A model generated the notes under the pieces. That model was given only the letters and a program-made list of their open reading frames with translations. It had not been told where the DNA came from and did not search any database. Below are positions 43,654 through 54,907 of a stretch of 64,000 nucleotides of DNA, piece after piece. Every line of letters starts with the position of its first letter. Positions within the stretch are counted from its first letter, which is position 1. Source of the stretch: Beverwykella pulmonaria (lineage: Eukaryota; Ascomycota; Dothideomycetes; Pleosporales; Melanommataceae); assembly GCA_001599595.1 (NCBI GenBank), contig BCHH01000003.1, positions 1,858,263 through 1,922,262 of the forward strand, in the 5' to 3' direction. The position numbers and the translations under genes were made by a program.

Positions 43654-45780
43654 ACGATCGATCAAATCGTACGTTACAGTTACAACAATCGTCGCCTCGT
43701 ATCAACACTACGCATCAATCTGCACGGTTCGCCCAGCTATAATCGACACTTCGATTATTAACAACACAAAATCGTTATCAGCTCGCAGTTACCAGATTGC
43801 GATTTCATTACGTTAAAGCTCACTCGTTACCCCATTCCAAAGTACGATCTTCTTTCCTTTCTCTTTACTCACAATTTGTACTACTACACGGCCCACCTTC
43901 AACACCATCGGGTTTCCTTATCGATGGTAGACGTAGAATTAGCAAGACAAATAGATGCGGCGTCTGGAAATTCATTAATTTTTCACTTTCACGCATAGCG
44001 ATGGCACATTTTGGGATTAGCGTACTGGGCATATAGATCTACGATGGCACGAAATTCAGATCTCTATTGTAATGCACATATGCTCTTGCCTTCCCATCGA
44101 TTTCTTAATCGCAGCACAGAACCCGAGAATACGAAGACCAAGGCCCCACTCCCCGTAAACTGCAAAGGTGTCGCACTCTCCACTCTTGAGTCGGGCATCG
44201 CGAATCCGGATAGTAGAAAGAACCCACTTGTTTCGAGGGAAGATGCAGCCGAAAGAGGCTGTGTCGCTTGGTATTTTGCTTGAAGTTCTTGGGAGTGGGT
44301 GCCAAGATATGCTTTTGTCTCGTGTGCCTTGGTTGTGGGGGTGGTTGTTTCTCGCTTCGAAGGTTTGATGTGATCTCTTTTTGCATTCGGAAGACGTGCG
44401 AACTTGTCGAGGCGTATGTTTGCTCTAATTGTGTCAACCTCACTATTCAATCCAACAGTGACCATTGTGCCAGAAGAGAAAGCAGTGAGCGTATATAAGG
44501 AAGATCTACACACTTGTAACCTCACCCCGTAGATGAAGCATCGTTTCAAAGCGCTCTTGCCGTGATACATGCATATTCTCTTCGGAAACTGTGCCATTCG
44601 ATTATGGCTATTTGCCCCTCCCTTCAATTATTTCCTTCATGAATATGAGAGCAGACGTCTTGGAAAGCTCTGCCGTCTCTGAAGACTCGGTCTGGCATTG
44701 CTCTTTTTTATGACATTTTGCATGTGGCGCTCACAGGCTCGCGTCACTCTGAAGCGAGTAGAAGCTGGATTACTGGAGGCATAACAACATAACTGCGGCG
44801 GCATATATTCATCCGTAAATCATGCATTATTTCATGACCCTAATAAAAGCTAGGTGTCAAAATTGCCATGCTCTGGCTCACACGAACTTACATTGGAGTG
44901 GTGACGCTGTATGTGCAGCATTTTTATTTACGTCTCGGTGCACAAAGATGGATAGTCCAATTCAAGCGATGTTATAGCAAGGCCATGAGACATAAAAGCG
45001 TGACATATTTCTCAAAGTAGTAAATTTCAAATATTCAGTAGCCTCCCTAGCTCTCTTGTTAACAATCGAAGAGTGAGAGGATAAAGAATCTGCTAAGGGA
45101 TAGGTCTGCTTACGATCACGCTGTGAGGAGTTCCTTGGTCATCTTGCGCAATGGTGCTCACTATAAAGTTGTATGGATTTTCAATGAGAGCATCAGATTT
45201 ATATGGCTGATCAGCCTCGTCTTCTCGGGATGCGGACCTGTGCTGGCCTGCATGATACCCGAAGTTCCACTGAGAACTGAGCTACATACTAAATATGGGC
45301 TTGAAGACAGAATGAAAGAAGGCAAGGAGGCAGGGATGTTAGCAGTAGCTGGAGAATTTAACGGTTCGACGTGTTAGTGTTCCAGTTATATTTCGAGGAT
45401 TAATTTGACTAACCTGGTCAGAGCATGATCTCAATATTGAAGCCCTTCATCTATATGGATATCACCTTGACTCAACCCTTCGCGGAAATCTCATAGCCCA
45501 GCTCATGCTTGCGCAAATGTGTTTGTCGTGGCTTCGTACCGTTCCTTTGATTGGCTGTTCGTATCTCATTCTATTTACTAAACAATAACCGAGCCCCTAT
45601 TCCTCCAAAATGTGCTGCACTAGTCACGATTGGAAACGAGCCAAGCCCTGCTGAATAGGATACAAAAGATACAATCTCGCAACCTTTCCTGGCAGACCGA
45701 CGTCAATAGTTGGTAATATCGATATTCAACCCTGGAATTTCTACTTATATCAACAACCCAGGCCTCTCAACGCCGACAAT
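43654..45780. other. Long intergenic region
   Basis: About 2.1 kb without a supported gene. The longest frame (44627-44064 minus, 187 codons) overlaps frames on the other strand and has no domain or intron signals that would make sense of it. Confidence 0.45.
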
Positions 45781-47340
45781 ATGGACACCATATGGCGCGC
45801 ACTCGGAGTATCCCCCGCAAGACATCCGCCTCCACCAATCGAGAGTGACGACATCTACCCGGTCCACATGCTAGACGACACCAAGACGCTCCGAAACATT
45901 GTCGTCACGTGGACGCTGCGCTTCAACGACGTACTCGACGCGGATCAACTCCATGCCTCTCTCTCTCGACTTCTGGAAATCGGAGATTGGAGGAAGGTTG
46001 GCGGCCGCCTAAGGTTGAAGGTTAGCTTCTTGTTTGAATCTCCAGCCGGTCCATAAATGCTGACTCATACCGATTAGGAGAATGGAAAGCTGGAGATCTA
46101 CGTGCCGCGGCCCTTTACAATAGACCGTCCGGCCGTGTCATTCACACGCCAAGATCTAGCAATGTGTATTGAAGATCATCCGCTAGCAAAGACACTCCCC
46201 AAGACCACTGAAGGCCCGTCTATTCAGCCTGGAGCCCAGGAATTTCGGGCCTTCGCGGCTCGTGGAGATGCGCCTGCGACTCTCGAGGATTTCATCTACG
46301 CAGACATGCCCCAGCTATCGCTCCACATCACTTCCTTCAATGACGCGACAATCGTGGCTCTGTCCTGGCCACACACTCTCATGGATGTCATGGGCCAGAA
46401 GGCACTTCTGTATAGCTGGTCTCTGGTGGTTGCAGGACGGGAGTCTGAAGTGCCTCCTCTGCTTGGCGCGCGAGAGGACGCGATTTGCGTTGCCACCGAT
46501 GCGCCGGTGGAGAAAGAGGAAGAGTACAAGCAAGGCCACAAGCGGCTGAGGGGACTAGCTATGGCCCAGTTCGGACTACGGTTTGGGTGGGACTTGCTGT
46601 GGAACCAGGTGGTCGAGACGCGCACAATCTTCTTACCTAAGAGAATAGTGGATGAAATGCGTCGCCAGGCGCATGCTGATCTCGCCGCCCAGAAGAACCG
46701 GGAAGATTCGCCATTTATCAGCGATGGCGACGTGCTGACAGCGTGGGCAACTCGCGCGGTTGCTTCCTCACTGCCTCAGCCACGGCCAGTGGTGGCGCTT
46801 CATGCTCTTAATGCGCGATTCCGGCTCCCGTTGCTGGTCCAGGCTTCGGGTGTTTATGTACAGAACATGGCCGTGGCCGCCTTCACGCCCTTACCCGCCG
46901 AGCTTGTGACGGGACCTTTAGGATTTATTGCTCTGGAAAACCGGCGCCATCTGACAGAGCAATCGGCCGAGGCTCAAGTGCTAGCTTTTCTGCGTGAGCT
47001 GAGAGGGGAGTCTAAGTCTGGCGGCGACAGCGACCCGGCATTGATGTTGTGCTTCGATTCTGACGCCTTGCTTATGCCCTTTACCAATTGGACTAAGGCG
47101 GACTTCTTCAAGATGGCCAACTTCGGCCCAGCAGTCGTGCGTGCTGGGGAGGTGGGACAGTCGAGGAGAAACCCACCCGGTACCATGGTGTTCCACCATG
47201 CATCTTCAATGCGGCAGAGCCCGACGGTCAGGAATGTGATTGTGGTGTTGGGGAAGGATCAAAGTGATAGCTATTGGCTGAGTGGATCTCTGCTACCGCA
47301 AGCGTGGGCCAAGATCGAAGAGGAGTTGAAAGGTATGTAA
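45781..47340 (+). CDS. BAHD-like acyltransferase
   Basis: Exons 45781-46020 and 46078-47340 join in phase 0 to give 500 aa. The intron is GTTAGC to GATTAG with CTGACT upstream. The catalytic motif H-x3-D appears as SWPHTLMDVMG at about residue 180. The N-terminal half has the first acyltransferase lobe (LRNIVVTWTLRFNDVLDADQLHASLSRLLEIGDWRKVGGRLR). The usual second-lobe DFGWG block is not clear; the nearest is NWTKADFFKMANFGPAVVRAG. Fungal members acylate secondary-metabolite alcohols using acyl-CoA. The acceptor is unknown, and no polyketide, peptide or terpene synthase is in the window. No signal peptide is seen, so it is probably cytosolic. Confidence 0.85.
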
Positions 47341-47699
47341 CAAGGCCGATAATGAAACGGAAAAGAGGAGCGATCGATGTGGATGAGTGCTCGCTATAGC
47401 GGACTGACAAATTCACTCGTCTGAAGGTATGTAAAGAATTTACTTTCATTGGTCTCCGCATGTGCCGTATTTTGAATTTCTCGAACACGCGATTACAGAT
47501 CGTCATCCACTCGTCGAGAACAAGCACGTCGAGCTTTACTTTTCTGCCAGATTGTTCGCCCGCTGAGGGTTGTTGTGAGATAGGATCGCTCTTGATTTCA
47601 AGTCAGTACTATTTCTGCAGATGCGGATTTCTAACTCTCAAAATCAGAAGGTAGAGAAACCGGTCAGCAAAGGTAATAGCTGTGAGAGGTTCTTACGCA
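47341..47699. other. Intergenic stretch
   Basis: The 3' flank of the acyltransferase gene. Nothing recognised. Confidence 0.4.
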
Positions 47700-48405
47700 A
47701 GCGTTGACAGCTCGTATGGTCCTCCCTTCTCCAATGCCCGTTTACGCTAGTCTGTTAATTACCATGTCATGCCATTTGGACAGCTTACGATACTTATCTA
47801 GCTCAATGTAGCCTCTACCAGTCACCTCATCCATGGGAATAACCATGTTGAAATCTGCCAAGCCGAGCTTCTTGCCTATGAACCATAGTCGTTCCTTGGA
47901 CAACACATATTCCGAGGTCTATTAAATGATTGTCAGGTCAGTCATGAAATGATTTTGGATGCGTGGCACCATCAGAAGGGTGAAGGGCCGCAATATTAAG
48001 AACAGCATTGTTAGAATGACATCAAATGTGGCGAAGTTGTCGACCCTAGTGAGCAATGAGCTATTAACGAACTCTTGAAAGAAGGTAGTTCAAGTTTTGT
48101 CTTCTTCTGACTCTATGACAGTAATTGTTAGAGATAAATTGGACGATGAGTCGCGCTTCAGTCAAGCCATTCAGTAGGATCCGATAAACGACTTTTTGTT
48201 CTCCATCGATAGACTCCAGCGTCGCTGCCGGCAATTTGTCCAGCGATGATTATTACTTAAGGACTTTGTATGTGTCGGCGCTTCGTCGGGGGAAGTTCAC
48301 TAATTATGTTGTATTTGATGCCAGTGTCAGCGAGCTCCTCAAGTGCTCAGAGGACCCCGCGCTTTTGTCGAGGACGTATTGTTCACGGCTAGCATGTCTT
48401 TTCGT
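47700..48405 (-). pseudogene. Glutathione S-transferase relic
   Basis: Minus-strand pieces line up with fungal GSTs in order: ALEELADTGIKYNIISELPP (end of the first thioredoxin-fold helix and second strand), LDKLPAATLES, EEDKT-stop-TTFFQEFVNSSLLTRV, RLWFIGKKLGLADFNMVIPMDE, KYRKLSKWHDMVINR and, in another frame, KRALEKGGPYELS. The last matches the usual C-terminus of these enzymes. At least one stop, frame changes (a 2-nt loss near 47755 would explain one) and missing pieces show the gene is dead. Living relatives join glutathione to electrophiles or reduce peroxides. Confidence 0.6.
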
Positions 48406-48670
48406 TGCTTGTTTCCGACCATGGTAGTTAATTAGATAGGCCAGGCTAAATGTCGTGAATGTTGCCGAACGTTGAGAAGTTGAAGTTTATTTGATGGCGA
48501 CCAAAGCGTCCCGCCCAATGCACCGATCGCCTAAAAGGGCAAAGCAGGTGGATGTGCCAAGTGGAACACTAAACAGCAGGCTTAATTCCCCGCAATCTCA
48601 CCACAATCAGATCACGAAGGTTCATCAACGGCAACGAAAAGAATCTTATGACAACTGATCGAACTCAATT
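48406..48670. other. Promoter region of methionine aminopeptidase 2
   Basis: No gene seen. The ATG of the downstream gene lies at 48671. Confidence 0.4.
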
Positions 48671-50271
48671 ATGGGCTCTAGGACGCCAGATAACCATCGT
48701 CGAGGACCAAATGGTATGGAAACAACACCAAAGTCTTGGTTTGCCAACAATTCTAACGCTTCGAGCAGAGGCATCAGCAAATGTGGCAATTGCTGCCACC
48801 AACCCCCCCAAACCGGCCGCAGCAAGTGGCCTCATTTTTGGGGTGCTCGAGGGGCAAGATGAAGATGGAGAGGATGAGGACGATGACAAAAGCGGCGCCG
48901 ACTTGATGCCCGGCAGCCAGTCTACCAATGGTGAGCCTACCTTTGAGCAGAGATACCCTTGTTGTTGACGCAAACAGGCAAGAAGAAGAAAAAGAAGAGT
49001 AACAAAAGGAAGAAGAAGATGATTCCGGAAGGACGACAGACAATTCCTCCGAGGGTTGCACTCGCCAGCCTATTTCCCAACCAGCAGTATCCGGAGGGCG
49101 AGATTGTCGAGTATGCAACCAGCAACGATAATCTTCAGCGTACCACCGCAGAAGAACTGCGCCATCTATCTGTCGTCAACAACATGGACGATGAGTTCTT
49201 GAACGACTACCGCAAGGCGGCCGAAGTTCACCGCCAGGTTCGCCAGTATGCGCAAACAATCGCAAAGCCCGGCATTTCTATGAGTCGACTTGCCGAGGAG
49301 ATCGAAGACGGCGTTCGGGCACTTGTCGGCCATCAAGGTCTTGAGATGGGAGACGCTCTCAAAGCCGGTATGGGTTTTCCAACTGGGCTTTGCTTGAACA
49401 ACGTGGCTGCCCACTGGACTCCCAATCCTGGAGCAAAAGAAGTGGTTCTTCAATACGACGATGTCCTGAAGGTGGATTTCGGAGTCCATGTCAACGGTAG
49501 GATTGTCGATAGTGCATTTACCGTAGCTTTCAACCCAGTCTACGACCCTCTGCTCGCGGCTGTGAAAGCAGCCACCAACACTGGGCTTAAGGTAAGCTAA
49601 CGAGGCCTGCATTGTACGATTAAAGCTCAAGTCGTTACCTAGGAAGCTGGAATTGATGCCCGAATTGACCATATCAGTGAAGCGATTCAAGAAGTAATGG
49701 AGAGTTACGAAGTCGAACTCAACGGAAAGATTGTCCCTGTTAAAGCTGTTCAGAACATCACCGGTCACAACATCCTGCGTTACAAGATCCATGGCGAGAA
49801 GCAAGTGCCCTTTATCAAAACGAGAACTAATCAGCGTATGGAAGAAGGTGACGTGTTTGCCATCGAAACCTTCGGAAGCACCGGCAAAGCCTATCTCAGA
49901 GATGACATCGGCATCTACGGCTATGCACGTAATGAACACGCTAGTGCAACTAGCTTTCATCACGCATCCGCGAAGTCGCTTTTGAAGACCATTGAAGAGA
50001 ATTTTGGGACTCTGGTATTTTCCCGGCGCTACCTTGAACGGCTTGGAGTGAAGAGTTACCACTTCGCTATGAAGTCTCTCGTCTCGAATGGTGTTGTCGA
50101 GTCATATGGACCGCTGGTCGATGTTCCTGGTTCTTATGTGGCCCAATTTGAACATGTGAGCATGACTCACGAGTAAGAATCTGGAGAATATGCTGACTTG
50201 AGCACTTCGAATAGACCGTCTTGCTTCGGCCCAATTGCAAGGAAGTGATTTCTCGAGGAAACGATTATTGA
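48671..50271 (+). CDS. MAP2: Methionine aminopeptidase 2
   Basis: Exons 48671-48713, 48769-48930, 48978-49591, 49643-50155 and 50215-50271 give 462 aa. The N-terminus ([14 protein letters not shown]), an acidic stretch ([11 protein letters not shown]) and a poly-Lys block are the ribosome-associated extension of type 2 enzymes. The metal ligands are visible: D in [13 protein letters not shown] in [12 protein letters not shown] in QNITGHNI, E in [12 protein letters not shown] and E in AQFEHTVLLRP. The substrate-pocket His is in [14 protein letters not shown]. The C-terminus [11 protein letters not shown] is canonical. It removes the initiator Met from nascent chains in the cytosol and is the fumagillin target class. 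The first two introns restore the frame of the extension. Pezizomycotina usually have two MetAP2 copies; this is one. Confidence 0.95.
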
Positions 50272-51332
50272 CAACATTTTGGAAAGTATACGCCAAATCG
50301 GTCTCGGGACTGCTGACTGGATTTAATTCTCGGTGTTCCTGACTTCAACAGTCACAGAAAACATCTTGGCGGAGCAATTCAACATGCTTCCCCCTTATAC
50401 CATTGATAACACTCATTTGAATATTTATATGTTCTACCATCTTTGGATGTCCCGATGTGAAGTGTTACCTTTGCTCTATCGCTGCGAGGCAGAAATCGCG
50501 GAGTTACTATGAAGAGCCGCTCACATAGAGGATTTCAGCGCTGGTGGCGTTTGGGGCCTCTAGGCGAGAAATGATTTCCTTTTTCATTATGCCTTATTAG
50601 AAGAGTGAGGGGTGTTTGTGTGGTGTTTGTTCGACCCCGAAACTCTGCCATTGCCACTGCCTTAATATGTGAGTGAAAGAACACCAACATTTCCGGAAGC
50701 CATGGAATGGGTTGAACCCTGCAAATTGTAATTCCGACAATCTTGCTGTGACAGGAAGCTTAGCGTGCTCATTCCTAACTTAAATAGTTTTACAGTCATC
50801 AGCACGCATATGGTTACGCAAGGTAAGAGCACTACTCACGACGCCCAAGGCCTGGACTAACAGTGACACGTTTGCTATTCTCGTTGATGTCCTCTCGTGA
50901 AGCTATGGGTACTTTGAGCAGGTGACTGAGCGGATTGAGTTACAGCGATGAATATCAGTTTACTACTCGAAGTCGGCCACTAGATGCTCATTTACTCTCC
51001 TCATTGAGTGTTCCGCCTTGTTTTCATCTTTCAATATACATAGATCCCATTCTTTGTCAGGACTCCGTTCGAGAATTTCAAACCACAAGACTCCGTGCTT
51101 GTAGCGTACTATATGAACGAAACAGATGGATTCCAGTGACCTGGAATAGATAAACGACTCGATATTCGGAGCTCAATGCGTTCACGTCATAAACCAAAAC
51201 TAAAAGTTCTCATTCACAATGCATTTCCAAGGCAAGGTATTGTATACCACATTAACATTATTTTGCAATCTCCGTTTCGCAAGCTATCGTATCAGATCAT
51301 GGTCGAGTCCCCACTTCTCCCTTGACTTCACC
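50272..51332. other. Intergenic region
   Basis: About 1 kb between convergent genes. No feature was recognised. Confidence 0.45.
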
Positions 51333-52940
51333 CTAGACCCACCTTTGGTACGCCTTAGTCTCCTTATGAGCCACACTCCTTCTCTTCACTGTCCCCTTTG
51401 GCGGCAAACTATCAAAGCTCCTCGCATATGTAGCCACCATATGTGCAATGGCCCTGGACATCTCAATCCAGCACTCAAAGTTCAAGTTATTCACCGTATC
51501 CCCATCCTCATGGTAGTTAACGTCATACTGAACGCCCGACGCACCACCAAACATAGCCACCTCCTCCTCAGTCTTCAGGCCCTCAGCTCCGCCTGCGATT
51601 CCACCGGCGGCAATACCGGCCTCGAGGAAAGGCCCATAGTCGGAGCGCCCGTCGAATTCGATTTCAGTATGGTTGAGCTTCGCGATATTGGTGAAATAGT
51701 GCGTGAACTCCTTCTCGGCTTCAGCAGAGCCAGGCGGGCCGGTGGAGTTGAAAGCTGAGCCATCGCCGTCGTAGATCTGGTAGGCGAAGTTGGGCGAAGC
51801 CATCATGTCAAAATCTAAGAACAGTCTGATCTTATCTTTCTCGGCCTGAGAGAGCTGCGCCACATAGTATGTCGCGCCAAGCAAACCTGCTTCTTCTGCA
51901 GTCCACCATGAAAAGCGGACGGCATTCTTGACGCTGAACTTGGTGAGCTGGATGGCGATCTCGAGGAGCGAGATGGAACCAGAGCCGTTGTCGTTGATGC
52001 CGGGTCCCGCGGTCACCGAGTCAGAGTGACCTCCAAGATGGATCACGTTGTGCTGGTCTCCGCCTTTGGTTTGCGCAATCACGTTGTAGCTTGTGATTGT
52101 CTTCGATGTGGTGGTCAAATCGACGATGATTTCGGCCCCAGCTTCGAGCCGCGCGGCGAGGGCCTCACCCTGGCCGCGGGTGATGCCGCCAGTGGGAATG
52201 TACGGCGTTGTCGCGTTTTCGAAGAGGGATAGGGAGTAGCCCTTAAGGTTGCTGTCCCCGTTGTTGTATGCGATGACACCAAGAGCGCCTTTCGAAGAGG
52301 CGAATGCAACCTTAATGCCGAAGGAGCAGGTTCCACGGAAGATGAGCGCGATTTTGCCTGTGAGGCTGGCGGGGAAATCGGCCTAGATATGAGTTAGTTT
52401 CTGTTATTCGATATTTCACCAAAGATTTTCCTCCCACGCAGGATAATCTAGTGAATTGAGACATACCTCTTCACATCCCAAATTAGGAATGGAAACCAAA
52501 GGTCCAGTAACATGGCCTCCCGGAGCCAATGTGACGGGATAGACTTCGATAGTCTTGTTGTTCGCGGTAAGGTTGGCCGTCACACCAACCACTAGAGGCA
52601 CTGGCTGCAGTTCCACTGTGTAGTACTCTGGGAGCTTGGCAATCTGGTCGTGAAGGTAGTCGATTGTATGCTGATGTCCCTGGCTGCCAATGACGCGGTT
52701 CTTATCCGGAGAGCTGTAGGCGATGTCCTGGAGGATCTCTGCCTTCTTCCTTAACGCTTCTGGTTTGAGGGCTTTGCGCAATGCTTCCTACAATTTCTAA
52801 TGTTAGCTTCAAGCTCCCCGGTAAAGACAATTGCTAGTATTTACCGATGTGACAAGCTTGTTGCGAGGTTGCAGAGCTGCTGCATCGACGACAGCGACAG
52901 CAAGAGCCGCCGCAATCGCAATTGACTTCCAGATAGCCAT
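51333..52940 (-). CDS. Secreted/vacuolar M28 aminopeptidase (aminopeptidase Y type) with PA domain
   Basis: Exons 52940-52845, 52787-52467 and 52382-51333, all phase 0, give 488 aa. A signal peptide (MAIWKSIAIAAALAVAVVDAAA) precedes QPRNKLVTS. The propeptide-like part has SPDKNRVIGSQGHQHTIDYL. The PA domain spans KIALIFRGTCSFGIKVAFA to NATTPYIPTGGITRGQGEAL. The M28 di-zinc site is visible: H in HLGGHSDSV, D in GPGINDNGSG, E-E in WWTAEEAGLLGA, D in FLDFDMMASPN, and H in VNYHEDGDTVNN. Fungal aminopeptidase Y enzymes remove N-terminal residues from peptides in the vacuole or outside the cell. The product ends in a basic tail after KRRS. Confidence 0.93.
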
Positions 52941-53586
52941 ATTAAATCTTTTCTTTCTCTGTTCCTGAAACTCGTAGAAGAAGTCTAGGATGAGGGCTGC
53001 AAGACGACAGGGTGAGCTCCAGCTTTATACCTGCAGCCCATTATCTCTATAGGTAGCTAGAACCCCACAACCAGGACCGCAGCCATAAACGCTGACGTGC
53101 TTGTGCGCCGCGCTACAAAACCACGCTTCTTCTTAACGACCTCCTCGAACAGGTAACGACCTCCATCCTGCCGGTGAGCGACCAAGCATTTTGCACCTTG
53201 GCAGTGTCACCCTTGGCACTCTTGATTTAACCGTTTCCTCCGTTCCAATCCTAGGCACTCCTCGATAAAGGTCCTTGGCGGGCTTGGCTGCGTATATTAA
53301 TGGTTGATTGCAGGAGAAGCCCTGCTTGAAAGGTCTTGTTCCTTCTCGTTCGTCGCTGGAGCGGAAGTTTGGCGAGGCCGGGATCAAGATGACAACTCGT
53401 ATTAGTATGAGAACCTTCCTTTATAGTGTTTATCCCGAGTATGTGTGAGATTTTCCTTTGTAGGGCTTCGAGATGACGAAAATCGCCAACCCATTTCAAG
53501 TGCAATTGTAAGCATAAACGTCGGCGCACAATCGGAAGAAGGATTCGAAATATTATTCCTGCTCGATTCCATGCTCATATATGCCA
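52941..53586. other. Intergenic region
   Basis: The 5' flank of the aminopeptidase. A stretch near 53130-53170 repeats ACGACCTCC twice (CGACCTCCTCG, ACGACCTCCATCC). No gene seen. Confidence 0.4.
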
Positions 53587-54192
53587 TTACTTCGAGGATA
53601 TCGTCGCTTTCTTCCTCGTATCCACATTTCTTCTCTCCAACTCGCACACATCCTCTTCCGGCGCTTCATAGCATTCACAGCCTTCCCACATCCCATCCGC
53701 TAACTGCGATATAGTGAGTTAGGATAATTCAATCCTTACAATACATGACTTCAGAGGATGGTAACCGAAATTCCAAACGCTTACCCCAACGCATTTTGCA
53801 TTCGGCTCGCCGTCATACGTCCATGGCGTCACATCTTTCGCACCGCCGCAATGGTCGCAGGAGAAGATGTCTTCGTCTCTATCGTCGCTTTCGGGGCAGA
53901 TGTATGGTGGCTTTTGGGGCTTGGGCGCTACTTTAGGGTTTGCTTTGACCTCGTCGTGAGTAGCAAGGGCTGAATCCGGGGAGGGTGAGGTTGTAGATAT
54001 GGGGCTGAGGGGGGGGGACAACGTCGTGCGCAATGCATAAGCCGATACTAGAGCTTGGTTGATGGCTTCCGACGCTTCTGAAAGTCTTTGTGGGGGTAAT
54101 ACTGCAAATCCTGCTTGCTTCCCGTAATCGAGAGCGATGGGGGATAGGAGAGTGAGAGGAAGGACGTAGAGTAATGACTTGGTGTCCAACAT
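53587..54192 (-). CDS. Small secreted Cys-containing protein, family unknown
   Basis: Exons 54192-53785 and 53703-53587 are joined in phase 0; the intron starts GTAAGC and has CCTAAC before GCAG. The product is 174 aa. A hydrophobic N-terminus (SLLYVLPLTLLSPIALDYG) looks like a signal peptide. A Ser/Thr/Pro-rich middle (TTLSPPLSPISTTSPSPDS) follows. The C-terminal region has Cys in YICPES, FSCDHCGG, NAKCVG, WEGCECY and EDVCE, eight in all, which suggests disulfides or a metal site. I recognise no family. The joined second exon continues the Cys pattern, which supports the splice. A secreted role is inferred. Confidence 0.62.
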
Positions 54193-54907
54193 AGTTGATA
54201 GGTGAATTGAGATATGGCAGAGGCGAAACCGAATGAGTAGACACAGTATATATATGCAGTATGAGAGTCTCAGGTAGAAAGCCCGTAGCGGGGTTTACTG
54301 TCCCTGTCGCACGTAAGCACCTGTGCAGTGCCCCTCGCACGTGATGAGTGCGAAGTTATTAATGTTGGGATTTCGTTCCGCCCCGCCTTGATGGCACCGG
54401 CCTCTTGCGGGGCTGTGAACTCCGAAAATAAGCACAATGAGCGATATCGCAACATTACGTTCTCTACACCCAAGCAAGATATAATTGTATAGTTTTTATG
54501 CTTGATACTGTTAATAATGTCTCTATCTTCTATCTGTGACCTCTATACAAATCGTGTAGGTTGTTGTGTTGTTTTGTGGGGTGTTTTATGACCGAGCCTA
54601 TTTTCGGAGAATTCCGCCCCGTAAGAGCCGGCATCTTGCTTGTGCCAAGACACACTAACCGTTTATGTAACCCTTAACGGCCAGCCAATGATATCGACAT
54701 CAGCTTTGGTAAGTATTCACAAGATAGTCTTTCCTCTATGACAACGCAAAAGGCTACAGGATCGTCCTCAAATGCAATTTTCAACTGTCTGGTGGCTCGT
54801 TGGAAGCTTGAAGTTGTATTACGCCACTTGGCAGCTTCGTTGACGTCTGATTGAGGAAAACGACTCATGTAGGTTTTCGTGAAGAGTATATTGGAATTCA
54901 AGCGTGC
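54193..54907. other. Intergenic region
   Basis: TATATATA at 54248-54255 lies about 56 nt upstream of the secreted-protein start and is a TATA candidate for it. No gene is seen. Confidence 0.4.

Noticed and set aside
44064..44627. Minus-strand 187-codon open frame
   Set aside because: Longest frame of its intergenic region but without domain, conserved-looking blocks or consistent splicing; opposite-strand frames overlap it.
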